Shown here: positions 50,172 through 57,880 of the stretch, piece by piece
How positions within the stretch are numbered: position 1 is the first letter of the stretch
Layout of the letters: each line of letters begins with the position of its first letter
Assembly (NCBI RefSeq): GCF_021044755.1
Contig: NZ_JAJNOR010000004.1
Coordinates: 310,001-374,000 of the forward strand
From: Lientehia hominis
GTDB taxonomy: Bacteria; Bacillota; Clostridia; Lachnospirales; Lachnospiraceae
Direction: 5' to 3'
DNA length: 64,000 bases
Notes under the pieces: generated by a model
What the model saw: the letters and a program-made list of their open reading frames with translations, nothing else
The model's database searches: none
What the model was told of the DNA's origin: nothing
Made by a program: the position numbers and the translations under genes

Positions 50172-50504
50172 TTAAGTTTGATTTTTCAGATATTCCGAGA
50201 ATATTTCGATAATTTCCCTGGGATAGGGGCTCTTGGTATGGCTGAATTTTCCTCCGGACAGCTCCGTGAGAAAGTCTTCCCCTCCGTTTCTCATGATCAC
50301 GTCCCGTATGGTCCTGATATCCCGTTCAATATTCTGCACATCCTCTTTATATCGAATAGCAATCGGGAAGTACACATCTTTGCGGATGTTGCATAATCTT
50401 GATTCATCTTCCATCACCATCTCTACTGCCAGTACAAAGTAGGGATAGCCCTGGTAGCTTTTGGATACTCCGACTGTCTGTAATAATTCGTACATCTTTT
50501 TCAT
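50172..50504 (-). CDS. Stand-alone Spo0A C-terminal-domain-like protein (copy 2)
   Basis: A 110-residue paralogue of the protein at 26845-27165. Both share YxGYP near residue 18, VxEDESRLCxIRK, VYxPxA, and QNIERDIRTIRDV, which lines up with the Spo0A recognition helix SRVERAIRHAIEV. There is no receiver domain. GGAGGAGAT lies before the tandem ATGs. An exact Spo0A box lies 67-73 bp upstream, so Spo0A may control this gene. It leads a likely operon with the MerR regulator and trmO. Function unknown; DNA binding is an inference. Confidence 0.8.
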   Translation of the reverse strand: MKKMYELLQTVGVSKSYQGYPYFVLAVEMVMEDESRLCNIRKDVYFPIAIRYKEDVQNIERDIRTIRDVIMRNGGEDFLTELSGGKFSHTKSPYPREIIEIFSEYLKNQT

Positions 50505-50570
50505 ATCATATCTCCTCCTAATTCTTTATATAAGAGAAATATAAGAAAGAAAGGAAATTATTACCATGAA

Positions 50571-50577
50571 TTCGACA
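50571..50577 (-). promoter_or_regulatory. Exact Spo0A box upstream of the Spo0A-C-like gene
   Basis: TGTCGAA on the minus strand, 67 bp before the 50504 start codon. A single 7-mer can occur by chance, but the place, upstream of a Spo0A-domain gene, is suggestive. The same 7-mer may also be a target of the paralogue itself. Confidence 0.45.
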
Positions 50578-50691
50578 GATTTAGCCAAATTATGACAGAG
50601 AACAGGACAGCTTTTTGGTTTTCATCTTTTTACAAGATTATTTGAATTATAGCAAGAAAAGGAAGGGCTCCTTTTTCTTATGGATATCCTC

Positions 50692-50720
50692 TATAAAAAT
50701 ATAAGAAGACATGATATAAT
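50692..50720 (+). promoter_or_regulatory. Promoter of the zinc-finger gene/polA
   Basis: TATAAT (50715-50720) with extended -10 TGA; the -35 (50692-50697) is poor. The first gene starts 33 bp downstream. A weak hairpin (50657-50675) precedes it. Confidence 0.6.
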
Positions 50721-50752
50721 GGCGAAAGAATCACATAGAAAGAGGGCATTAT

Positions 50753-51115
50753 ATGACCAGATGCATGGAAGTTCAGGCCCAGATCACGGACTATATTGAC
50801 GGAAAGCTCCCGCCAGAGGAGCTGGAGGCCTTTGTTTCCCATATAAACGAGTGCGAGGAATGCAGGGAAGAACTGAATATCTATTATACGATATATGCAG
50901 GGCTTTCACAACTGGAACATGACGATCAGGAAATCAATGAGCTGTATGATCTGGATGGGGCCTTGGAGGAGGAGCTGTACCAGTCGGAGCTTTTGATAAA
51001 AAAGCGCCATTTTTTCCAGGGGTTCCGTTACGTGGTGTATACAGTGGCTTTCTGGTGTATCGTGCTGGCTGTTTTTCTGCAGCTGCGCTTGTTCGCTGAT
51101 ATGGGAATATTATAA
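50753..51115 (+). CDS. Zinc-finger (zf-HC2, anti-sigma-like) membrane protein
   Basis: A 120-residue protein with an N-terminal zf-HC2 motif, CMEVQAQITDYIDG then HINECEECREEL (HxxxCxxC), an acidic middle and one C-terminal membrane helix (about residues 92-112). This is the layout of anti-sigma factors of the RsiW/ZAS type, but no ECF sigma gene is adjacent, so its partner is unknown. AGAGGG lies before ATG 50753. polA follows by 28 bp. Confidence 0.82.
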   Translation: MTRCMEVQAQITDYIDGKLPPEELEAFVSHINECEECREELNIYYTIYAGLSQLEHDDQEINELYDLDGALEEELYQSELLIKKRHFFQGFRYVVYTVAFWCIVLAVFLQLRLFADMGIL

Positions 51116-51143
51116 AAGATCGAGGAAGAAAAAGGAACCGGAT

Positions 51144-53786
51144 ATGAGAGAAAAAATCGTATTGATTGACGGACACAGCATTTTGAACCGGGCTTATTAT
51201 GGCGTCAATATGGGCATGACCAATTTCGAGGGGCTCCATACCAACGCCGTATACGGTTTTTTGAACATTTTACTGAAGATCATCGACGAAGAACAGCCGC
51301 AGTATATGACTGTGGCTTTTGATGTAAAAGCCCCGACCTTCCGTCATGAAATGTATGAAGCGTATAAGGGAACACGGAAGGGAATGCCAGAGGAGCTGCA
51401 CGAGCAGGTGCCTTTGACGAAGGATGTGCTTAAGGCAATGGGAATCCAGGTGGCGGAGCTTCCTGGCTACGAGGCAGATGATATCCTGGGGACGCTGTCA
51501 GCCCGATGTGAGAAAGAGGGGCTGGACGTTGTTCTGGTTTCTGGTGACAGGGACATGCTGCAGCTGGCGAGCGGCAGGACAAAGATCCGGATACCGAAAA
51601 CGAAGGGCGGGACGACTGCCGTTGAGGATTATTTGGAAAAGGACGTAAAGGAGAAGCTTGGAGTAACCCCGTCGGAGTTTGTGGACGTAAAGGCGCTTAT
51701 GGGGGATTCCTCCGATAATATTCCAGGCGTCCCTGGCATTGGGGAAAAGACAGCGTTTGCCTTGATTCAGAAATATCACAGTTTGGAAGCCGTCTATGCG
51801 GATGTGGACAATGTAAAGCCGGCCAGGGCGCAGAAAGCGCTGGCGGCGGGCAGGGAAATGGCGGAGCTGTCCCAGACACTGGCCAGGATAGACAGAGAAT
51901 GTCCTGTGGAATTTTCTCTGGAACAGGCCAGAATAGGCAAGCTGTTCACTCCGGAGGCTTATGAGATCATGAAGCGTCTGGAGCTGAGAAGTCTGTTGAA
52001 ACGGTTTGAGGCGGGATGCCAGACTCAGAATTCAGTGGAGCGTGCTTTTTTATTCCTTGATGATCTGGAAGGCGCGGAGCTGGCGTTTGAAAAGGCCATG
52101 GGAGCAGAGCGGATTGGAATGCAGCTGGTGGCGGAAAACGGAGAACTCCTCGGTCTGTCACTGGCTTTTGGGGAAGAAGATATCTATTTCCTGGAGGCTT
52201 CCGATTTTCTGACCGGAGAGTACCTGGCCGGAAAAGCCAGGCAGTTGTGCCTTCGCGGGAGAGATACCTGGATGCTGGATTTAAAGGAGGCACTTCCCTA
52301 TCTGGGCATAGAGGAAACAGAGGGGGTATACGATGCCGGTGTGGCGGGATATCTGCTGAATCCCCTGAAAAGCGCCTATGTGTATGATGATCTGGCCAGA
52401 GAATATCTGGAGCTGACGGTCCCTTCCAGGACGGACCTGCTTGGAAAGGTTTCTTTTCAGTCCGCCCTTCAGGATAAAAAAGAGAGCTGTATCACGTGCT
52501 TCTGCTATTCGGCGTATACGGCCATGGCGTCGGGAGAGATCCTGCTCACGAAGCTTCGGGAAACAGGCATGGAGCCGTTGTTTCGAAATATTGAGATGCC
52601 TTTGATCTACAGCCTTTACCATATGGAGAAAGAGGGTATCCAGGTGGAAAAAGAGGCGCTCAGGGTTTACGGAGAAACGCTGAGGGTCCAGATCGAACGC
52701 CTGGAGATAGAGATATATGAGCTTTCCGGAGAAACCTTCAATATCAATTCTCCTAAGCAGCTGGGAGTGATCCTGTTCGAAAAACTGAAGCTGCCCTATG
52801 GAAAAAAGACAAAGACGGGATATTCCACGTCCGCCGACATTCTGGAAAAATTGGCGCCTGAGCAGCCTCTGGTGGCAAAGATCCTGGAGTACAGGCAGCT
52901 TACGAAACTGAAATCTACCTATGCCGATGGCCTGGCTGTATATATTGGAGAGGACGGAAGAATCCACGGAAAGTTCAACCAGACCATCACGGCAACAGGC
53001 CGTATCAGCAGTACAGAGCCAAACCTTCAGAACATCCCGGTCAGGATGGCTTTAGGACGGGAAATCCGCAAGGTATTCGTACCGAAGGAAGGCTGTGTAT
53101 TTGTAGACGCGGATTATTCTCAGATTGAGCTGCGGATCCTGGCTCACATGTCGGGGGACAGCCGGCTCATCGAAGCATATCATCAGGCGGAGGATATCCA
53201 CAGGATGACGGCGTCACAGGTGTTTCATGTGCCCTTTGACGAGGTGACGCCTCTTCAGAGAGGGAACGCTAAAGCTGTCAATTTTGGAATCGTATACGGC
53301 ATCAGTGCCTTTGGACTCAGCGAGGGCTTAAGCATAACCAGGCAGGAAGCGCTTGATTATATCAAACAGTATTTTGAAACTTATCCCGGAGTCAAGGTCT
53401 TTCTGGATGGTTTGGTGGATTCAGGCAAAGAGAAGGGATATGTGACGACCTTATTCGGCCGCAGACGTCCCGTGCCGGAGCTGTCTTCCTCCAACTTCAT
53501 GCAGAGAAATTTTGGAGAGAGGGTCGCCATGAACAGTCCCATTCAGGGGACGGCGGCCGATATCATGAAGATCGCGATGATCGGTGTGGACAGGAGGCTT
53601 CGCAGAGAGAATCTCAGATCCAGGCTGATTCTCCAGATCCATGACGAGCTTCTGGTGGAGGCGGCGGAGGACGAAGCCGAGCAGGTTAAACGCATACTGA
53701 AGGAAGAGATGGACGGCGCGGCCGAGCTGTCGGTGCCCCTTGAAGTGGATTTGAACACAGGATACAGCTGGTTTGAAACGAAATAG
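51144..53786 (+). CDS. polA: DNA polymerase I
   Basis: An 880-residue Pol I. N-terminal 5'-3' exonuclease/FEN domain (residues 1-290, KIVLIDGHSILNRAYYG, YEADDILGTL), a middle 3'-5' exonuclease domain (about 300-460) and a C-terminal polymerase domain with DADYSQIELRILAH, KAVNFGIVYG and the palm motif QIHDELLVE. In the middle domain the expected D-x-E pair reads IGMQLVAEN and the second site reads MLDLKEAL, so proofreading is probably lost, as in Bacillus and Thermus Pol I. It repairs DNA and removes primers; coaE follows at once. Confidence 0.96.
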   Translation: MREKIVLIDGHSILNRAYYGVNMGMTNFEGLHTNAVYGFLNILLKIIDEEQPQYMTVAFDVKAPTFRHEMYEAYKGTRKGMPEELHEQVPLTKDVLKAMGIQVAELPGYEADDILGTLSARCEKEGLDVVLVSGDRDMLQLASGRTKIRIPKTKGGTTAVEDYLEKDVKEKLGVTPSEFVDVKALMGDSSDNIPGVPGIGEKTAFALIQKYHSLEAVYADVDNVKPARAQKALAAGREMAELSQTLARIDRECPVEFSLEQARIGKLFTPEAYEIMKRLELRSLLKRFEAGCQTQNSVERAFLFLDDLEGAELAFEKAMGAERIGMQLVAENGELLGLSLAFGEEDIYFLEASDFLTGEYLAGKARQLCLRGRDTWMLDLKEALPYLGIEETEGVYDAGVAGYLLNPLKSAYVYDDLAREYLELTVPSRTDLLGKVSFQSALQDKKESCITCFCYSAYTAMASGEILLTKLRETGMEPLFRNIEMPLIYSLYHMEKEGIQVEKEALRVYGETLRVQIERLEIEIYELSGETFNINSPKQLGVILFEKLKLPYGKKTKTGYSTSADILEKLAPEQPLVAKILEYRQLTKLKSTYADGLAVYIGEDGRIHGKFNQTITATGRISSTEPNLQNIPVRMALGREIRKVFVPKEGCVFVDADYSQIELRILAHMSGDSRLIEAYHQAEDIHRMTASQVFHVPFDEVTPLQRGNAKAVNFGIVYGISAFGLSEGLSITRQEALDYIKQYFETYPGVKVFLDGLVDSGKEKGYVTTLFGRRRPVPELSSSNFMQRNFGERVAMNSPIQGTAADIMKIAMIGVDRRLRRENLRSRLILQIHDELLVEAAEDEAEQVKRILKEEMDGAAELSVPLEVDLNTGYSWFETK

Positions 53787-53805
53787 GGCTTTCGGAGAGA
53801 AAAAA

Positions 53806-54393
53806 ATGAAGATAATCGGAGTGACTGGCGGTGTAGGAGCAGGAAAGAGCACGGTGCTGGAAATCTTAAAGGAAGAATACGGCGCCGGAATCTTGACGGC
53901 AGATGAAATCGGGAGGGAACTCATGGAACCGGAGGGCGCCTGCTTTGCACAGGTGAGAGATGTCTTTGGTGAAGGAGTCATAAGACAGGACGGGACTCTG
54001 GACCGGAGAAAGATCGCGTCGATGGTGTTCCGGGACCGGGCAGCGTTAAAGCGGCTGAACGGCATCATCCATCCGGCGGTCCGGAAAGAGACGGAAAAAC
54101 GGCTTCAGGACTTTGAGATATCCGGAAAGGATATTGCCGTGATCGAGACGGCCATTCTGTTTGAAGCCGGGTATGAGGATATCTGCGATGTGGTCTGGTA
54201 TGTCTATGCCGACGAGGAGACGAGGATTCAGAGGCTTATGCAGAGCAGAGGCTATGGAAGGGATAAATGCCGGGAGATCATGGCAAACCAGATGCCGGAC
54301 CGGGAATTCAGACGGCGGTGCGGCGCGGTCATCGACAACAGTGGGAGCAGGGCGGATACGAAAGAGCAGATTGCATCTTCCTTGTCCTTATGA
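53806..54393 (+). CDS. coaE: Dephospho-CoA kinase
   Basis: CoaE phosphorylates dephospho-CoA, the last step of coenzyme A synthesis. The 195-residue protein has the P-loop GVTGGVGAGKS at the N-terminus, TADEIGRELMEPEG, INGIIHPAV-like LNGIIHPAVRKE and the lid region RDKCREIMANQMP. ATG 53806 follows CGGAGAG; the upstream in-frame ATG at 53773 overlaps polA. polA-coaE order is common. Confidence 0.95.
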   Translation: MKIIGVTGGVGAGKSTVLEILKEEYGAGILTADEIGRELMEPEGACFAQVRDVFGEGVIRQDGTLDRRKIASMVFRDRAALKRLNGIIHPAVRKETEKRLQDFEISGKDIAVIETAILFEAGYEDICDVVWYVYADEETRIQRLMQSRGYGRDKCREIMANQMPDREFRRRCGAVIDNSGSRADTKEQIASSLSL

Positions 54394-54399
54394 TAAAAT
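54371..54399 (+). promoter_or_regulatory. Promoter of the MBL hydrolase gene
   Basis: TTGCAT (54371-54376), 17-bp spacer, TAAAAT (54394-54399) with extended -10 TGA, overlapping the end of coaE. A 12-bp palindrome TGTCTGCAGACA (54409-54420) follows near the expected start of transcription. Confidence 0.6.
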
Positions 54400-54459
54400 A
54401 ACACATGATGTCTGCAGACAAAATAAACAATAATATAGAGATAAAGTGAGGAATGTGAC

Positions 54460-55260
54460 ATGATGCGCCTCGTCAGTATAGCCAGCGGCAGCAGCGGAAA
54501 CTGTATCTATGTAGGTACGGAGCACACCCATCTCCTGATCGATGCAGGGATATCCGCCAAACGGATTGAATGCGGGCTGTGTGAGCTGGGAATCAAAGGC
54601 TCAGAGCTTTCCGGTATCCTGATCACCCATGAGCACTCGGACCATATCGGGGGACTGGGAGTCTTTTCAAGAAAAAATGAGGTGCCCATATATACCACCC
54701 GGGAAACCTATGAAGGCATACGGTCGGCGAAGACTGTGGGAGAACTGCCGGAAGGACTTCACAGAGAGATTTTTCCGGATGTGGATTTTTCCATAGGAGA
54801 TATGAGGATATCACCGTTTTCCATTGATCATGACGCTGCGAATCCATGTGCGTTCCGGGTGGGTTCCGGCGGAAGCTCAGCCGCTGTAGTGACAGACCTT
54901 GGCAATTACAGCCAGTATACTATCAATCATCTGCAGGGACTGGACGCCGTTCTTCTGGAAGCGAACCATGACGTACATATGCTGGAAGCGGGACCGTATC
55001 CCTATTATCTGAAAAAGCGGATCATGGGGAACAGAGGACATCTTTCCAACGATTCGGCGGGGCGGCTGCTGGGGGAAGTTCTTCACGATAAGTTTAAGAA
55101 GGCGCTGCTGGGACATCTTTCCAAAGAGAATAATTATGCGGATCTGGCCTATGAGACGGTCCGCCTGGAGGTGACCATGGGAGAGAACGCTTACCGGGGC
55201 ACTGATTTTGATATCGCAGTTGCGGACAGGAGCAGGATGTCGGAGATCGTGTACCTTTGA
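54460..55260 (+). CDS. Metallo-beta-lactamase fold hydrolase (YycJ/WalJ type)
   Basis: A 266-residue MBL-fold enzyme of the YycJ/WalJ branch. The metal motif is ITHEHSDHIGGLGVF (HxHxDH, about residue 57), preceded by SIASGSSGNCIYVG, and followed by SIDHDAANPCAF, LLEANHDVHML and GHLSNDSAG. YycJ has been described as a nuclease-like enzyme linked to DNA repair and cell wall control; its exact role is unsettled. It lacks the usual walKR neighbours here. The start MMRLVS follows GAGGAATGTGAC. Confidence 0.88.
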   Translation: MMRLVSIASGSSGNCIYVGTEHTHLLIDAGISAKRIECGLCELGIKGSELSGILITHEHSDHIGGLGVFSRKNEVPIYTTRETYEGIRSAKTVGELPEGLHREIFPDVDFSIGDMRISPFSIDHDAANPCAFRVGSGGSSAAVVTDLGNYSQYTINHLQGLDAVLLEANHDVHMLEAGPYPYYLKKRIMGNRGHLSNDSAGRLLGEVLHDKFKKALLGHLSKENNYADLAYETVRLEVTMGENAYRGTDFDIAVADRSRMSEIVYL

Positions 55261-55319
55261 TGTTTTATGATCTGGCTTAAACCGTAGGTTATTTCACATA
55301 TAGGACGAGGAGAATGAAG

Positions 55320-55592
55320 ATGAAAAAAACTATTATCACAGTCGTAGGCAGGGATACCGTAGGTATCATTGCGAAGGTATGTACATATCTGGCCAATAAC
55401 CGCATCAACATTGAGGATATTTCCCAGACCATCCTGCAGGGTTATTTCAACATGATGATGATCGTGGACGCCAGCCAGTCAGCCAAGCCCTTTGGCGATG
55501 TGGTCGAGGAGCTGGACCAGATCGGGGAAGAGATTGGTGTGAAGATCCGCTGTCAGCATGAGGATATCTTCAACAAAATGCACAGAATTTAA
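55320..55592 (+). CDS. ACT domain protein (UPF0237)
   Basis: A 90-residue single ACT domain: KKTIITVVGRDTVGIIAKVCTYLANNRINIEDISQTI, then VDASQSAKPFGDVVEEL. ATG 55320 is 6 nt after GAGGAGA; the ATG at 55314 is too close to it. The UPF0237 gene is nearly always next to UPF0210, as here (11 bp apart), suggesting it senses an amino acid for that partner. The ligand is unknown. Confidence 0.93.
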   Translation: MKKTIITVVGRDTVGIIAKVCTYLANNRINIEDISQTILQGYFNMMMIVDASQSAKPFGDVVEELDQIGEEIGVKIRCQHEDIFNKMHRI

Positions 55593-55603
55593 GAGGGACG
55601 GCT

Positions 55604-56968
55604 ATGATAAACAGATTTGAAGTAGATGAGACGAATAAAATGATCGAGCAGGAGAAGCTGGATGTCCGGACGGTCACCATGGGTATCAGCTTATTGGACT
55701 GTATCGATTCTCAGCTGGACAAGGTAAATGAAAAGGTTTATAAAAAGATCACCTCTTATGCGAAAGATTTGGTCGATGTAGGGCATGAAATTGAAGTGAA
55801 ATACGGTATCCCGATCGTGAACAAGAGAATTTCCGTTACGCCCATCGCATTGGTGGGAAGCGCGGCTTGTAAAACAGCGGAAGATTTTGTGACACTGGCG
55901 AGGACTCTTGATCTGGCGGCAAAGGAAGTAAAAGTGAACTTCATAGGAGGATATACCGCTCTGGTCAGCAAGGGGATGACACAGGCCGAAGAGCTTCTGA
56001 TTCGTTCGATTCCCCAGGCCCTCGCTTGTACGGACAGAGTCTGCAGCTCCGTGAATGTGGGATCCACCAAGACCGGAATCAATATGGACGCGGTAAAGCT
56101 GATGGGAGAGGTGATCAGGGAAACGGCGCTTGCCACCAGGGAGCGGGACTCCCTGGGATGCGCGAAGCTGGTAGTGTTCTGCAACGCTCCCGATGATAAT
56201 CCGTTTATGGCCGGAGCTTTCCACGGTGTGACAGAGGCCGATGCCATCATCAATGTCGGAGTCAGCGGGCCGGGAGTGGTGAAGACTGCCCTGGAAGAAG
56301 TGCGTGGACAGAATTTTGAGGTGCTTTGTGAGACCATTAAAAAAACGGCGTTCAAGGTGACGCGCGTGGGCCAGCTGGTAGCACAGGAAGCTTCCCAGAG
56401 ACTGGGAGTTCCCTTTGGGATCGTGGATCTGTCGCTGGCTCCGACACCGGCTGTGGGAGACAGTGTCGCGGAGATCTTGGAAGAGATCGGCCTGGAAAGT
56501 GTAGGCGCTCCGGGGACGACAGCCGCTCTTGCCCTTCTGAATGATCAGGTGAAAAAGGGAGGCGTGATGGCTTCCTCCTATGTGGGAGGCCTGAGCGGCG
56601 CATTTATTCCCGTGAGTGAGGATCAGGGAATGATTGATGCTGTGAACAGAGGAGCCTTGAGCATCGAAAAACTGGAGGCTATGACATGCGTATGCTCCGT
56701 CGGGCTGGATATGATAGCGATCCCTGGGGACACCACTCCGGATACCTTGTCCGGTATCATTGCTGATGAAGCCGCCATTGGAATGATAAACCAGAAGACC
56801 ACGGCGGTCCGCCTGATTCCCGCCATTGGGAAAAAGGCCGGCGACACAGTTGAATTCGGAGGGCTTTTGGGATACGCGCCGGTGATGCCGGTGAACCCTT
56901 ATTCCTGTGCAAAATTTGTCAGCAGGGGAGGCAGGATTCCTGCTCCCATTCACAGCTTTAAGAACTGA
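55604..56968 (+). CDS. UPF0210/DUF711 family protein
   Basis: A 454-residue protein of the UPF0210 (PFL-like fold) family. Conserved blocks: NMIEQEKLDVRTVTMGISLLDC read across TNKMIEQEKLDVRTVTMG, GIPIVNKRISVTPIA, GGYTALVSKGMT, CSSVNVGSTKTGINMDAV and VVFCNAPDDNPFMAGAFHG. The substrate is not known; relatives have a pyruvate formate-lyase-like barrel without a clear glycyl radical site. It is coupled to the UPF0237 ACT gene. Confidence 0.93.
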   Translation: MINRFEVDETNKMIEQEKLDVRTVTMGISLLDCIDSQLDKVNEKVYKKITSYAKDLVDVGHEIEVKYGIPIVNKRISVTPIALVGSAACKTAEDFVTLARTLDLAAKEVKVNFIGGYTALVSKGMTQAEELLIRSIPQALACTDRVCSSVNVGSTKTGINMDAVKLMGEVIRETALATRERDSLGCAKLVVFCNAPDDNPFMAGAFHGVTEADAIINVGVSGPGVVKTALEEVRGQNFEVLCETIKKTAFKVTRVGQLVAQEASQRLGVPFGIVDLSLAPTPAVGDSVAEILEEIGLESVGAPGTTAALALLNDQVKKGGVMASSYVGGLSGAFIPVSEDQGMIDAVNRGALSIEKLEAMTCVCSVGLDMIAIPGDTTPDTLSGIIADEAAIGMINQKTTAVRLIPAIGKKAGDTVEFGGLLGYAPVMPVNPYSCAKFVSRGGRIPAPIHSFKN

Positions 56969-56999
56969 TCACAGCCGGACAAAAGACGGGAGGAACATC

Positions 57000-57791
57000 A
57001 TGGACTTAGGTCTAAAGGGACAAGTGGCAGTCATCTGCGGAGGAACGACGGGAATCGGCGCCGCCGCTGCGTTACGATTTGCGGAGGAAGGCTGTAAGGT
57101 TGCTGTCTGCAGTCATTCGTTTTCAAAAGTGGAGGCATTTGAACAGCAGGCGAGAGACTCTGGATACGAGGATATCCTGGCGGAACAGGTGGACGTGACA
57201 GAGCTTTCCCAGATACGGGCGTTTGCGGATGATGCCGCAAAGCGGTTTGGGGGAATCGATATCTGGGTGAACTGCGCGGGAGGAAATAAACACGGCCCCC
57301 TCCATTCACTGCCGGAGGAGACCTTCCGCTATATCATGGATTTGAATCTGACCAGTACTTTCCTTGGTATTCAGACGGCAGCAAAGCATATGATGCCCAA
57401 AAAGAGCGGAGTAATCATCAATCTGTCTTCTCTCTCCTCCAGAATACCGGTGGATTACCGGGTGACTTATGGGGCCGCGAAAGCGGGGGTCAATATGCTG
57501 ACAGTTGGCGCCGCGTCGGAGCTGGCGCCCTATGGAATCCGCGTCAATGCGGTATCTCCGGGAGTGATCGATACGGTGCTTTCCGCAAAGGCAATCTATG
57601 AGCAGAGAGACTATACAATGTCCATGATACCTCTTCATCGGGCCGGCCGGCCGGAGGAGATCGGAGATGTGATAGTCTGCATGGCGAGCAGCCGCTTTGG
57701 CTATATGACCGGTACCGTGGTGAATGTGGACGGCGGGAAAAACAGTGTAGAGGATACAGAGCTTCCGTGGAAAAAGCCCTGGGAGGGATAA
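57000..57791 (+). CDS. Short-chain dehydrogenase/reductase (SDR)
   Basis: A 263-residue classical SDR enzyme. The NAD(P)-binding motif is GGTTGIGAAAALRF (residues about 14-27), NCAGG lies near residue 90 and the catalytic YGAAK near residue 159, with a serine (NLSSLSSR) about 14 residues earlier. The C-terminal MTGTVVNVDGG is typical. ATG 57000 follows GGGAGG by 6 nt. The substrate is unknown; relatives include 3-oxoacyl-ACP reductases and sugar alcohol dehydrogenases. The gene ends at a terminator. Confidence 0.93.
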   Translation: MDLGLKGQVAVICGGTTGIGAAAALRFAEEGCKVAVCSHSFSKVEAFEQQARDSGYEDILAEQVDVTELSQIRAFADDAAKRFGGIDIWVNCAGGNKHGPLHSLPEETFRYIMDLNLTSTFLGIQTAAKHMMPKKSGVIINLSSLSSRIPVDYRVTYGAAKAGVNMLTVGAASELAPYGIRVNAVSPGVIDTVLSAKAIYEQRDYTMSMIPLHRAGRPEEIGDVIVCMASSRFGYMTGTVVNVDGGKNSVEDTELPWKKPWEG

Positions 57792-57812
57792 AATCGTATC
57801 ATTTTCATAATG

Positions 57813-57853
57813 AAAAACGCATTTCCTGGATGAAGCCGGGAAATGCGTTTTTT
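57813..57853. terminator. Bidirectional terminator between the SDR gene and tmcAL
   Basis: AAAAACGCATTTCC (57813-57826) pairs with GGAAATGCGTTTTT (57839-57852), a long stem with A and T runs, between converging genes. Confidence 0.88.
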
Positions 57854-57880
57854 AACGACTGGACTTGCAGCTGCTCAAAA

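Noticed and set aside
54409..54420. TGTCTGCAGACA palindrome as a named operator
   Set aside because: A single 12-bp palindrome near a promoter; no matching regulator or second copy was recognised.
55691..56953. 420-codon minus-strand open frame opposite the UPF0210 gene
   Set aside because: It is the mirror frame of a conserved gene, rich in His, Ser and Arg as such shadows are, without any family features.
56907..56999. Longer N-terminus for the SDR enzyme
   Set aside because: The extra codons lie inside the upstream gene, have no ribosome-binding site and precede the standard SDR start; ATG 57000 has GGGAGG at the right distance.
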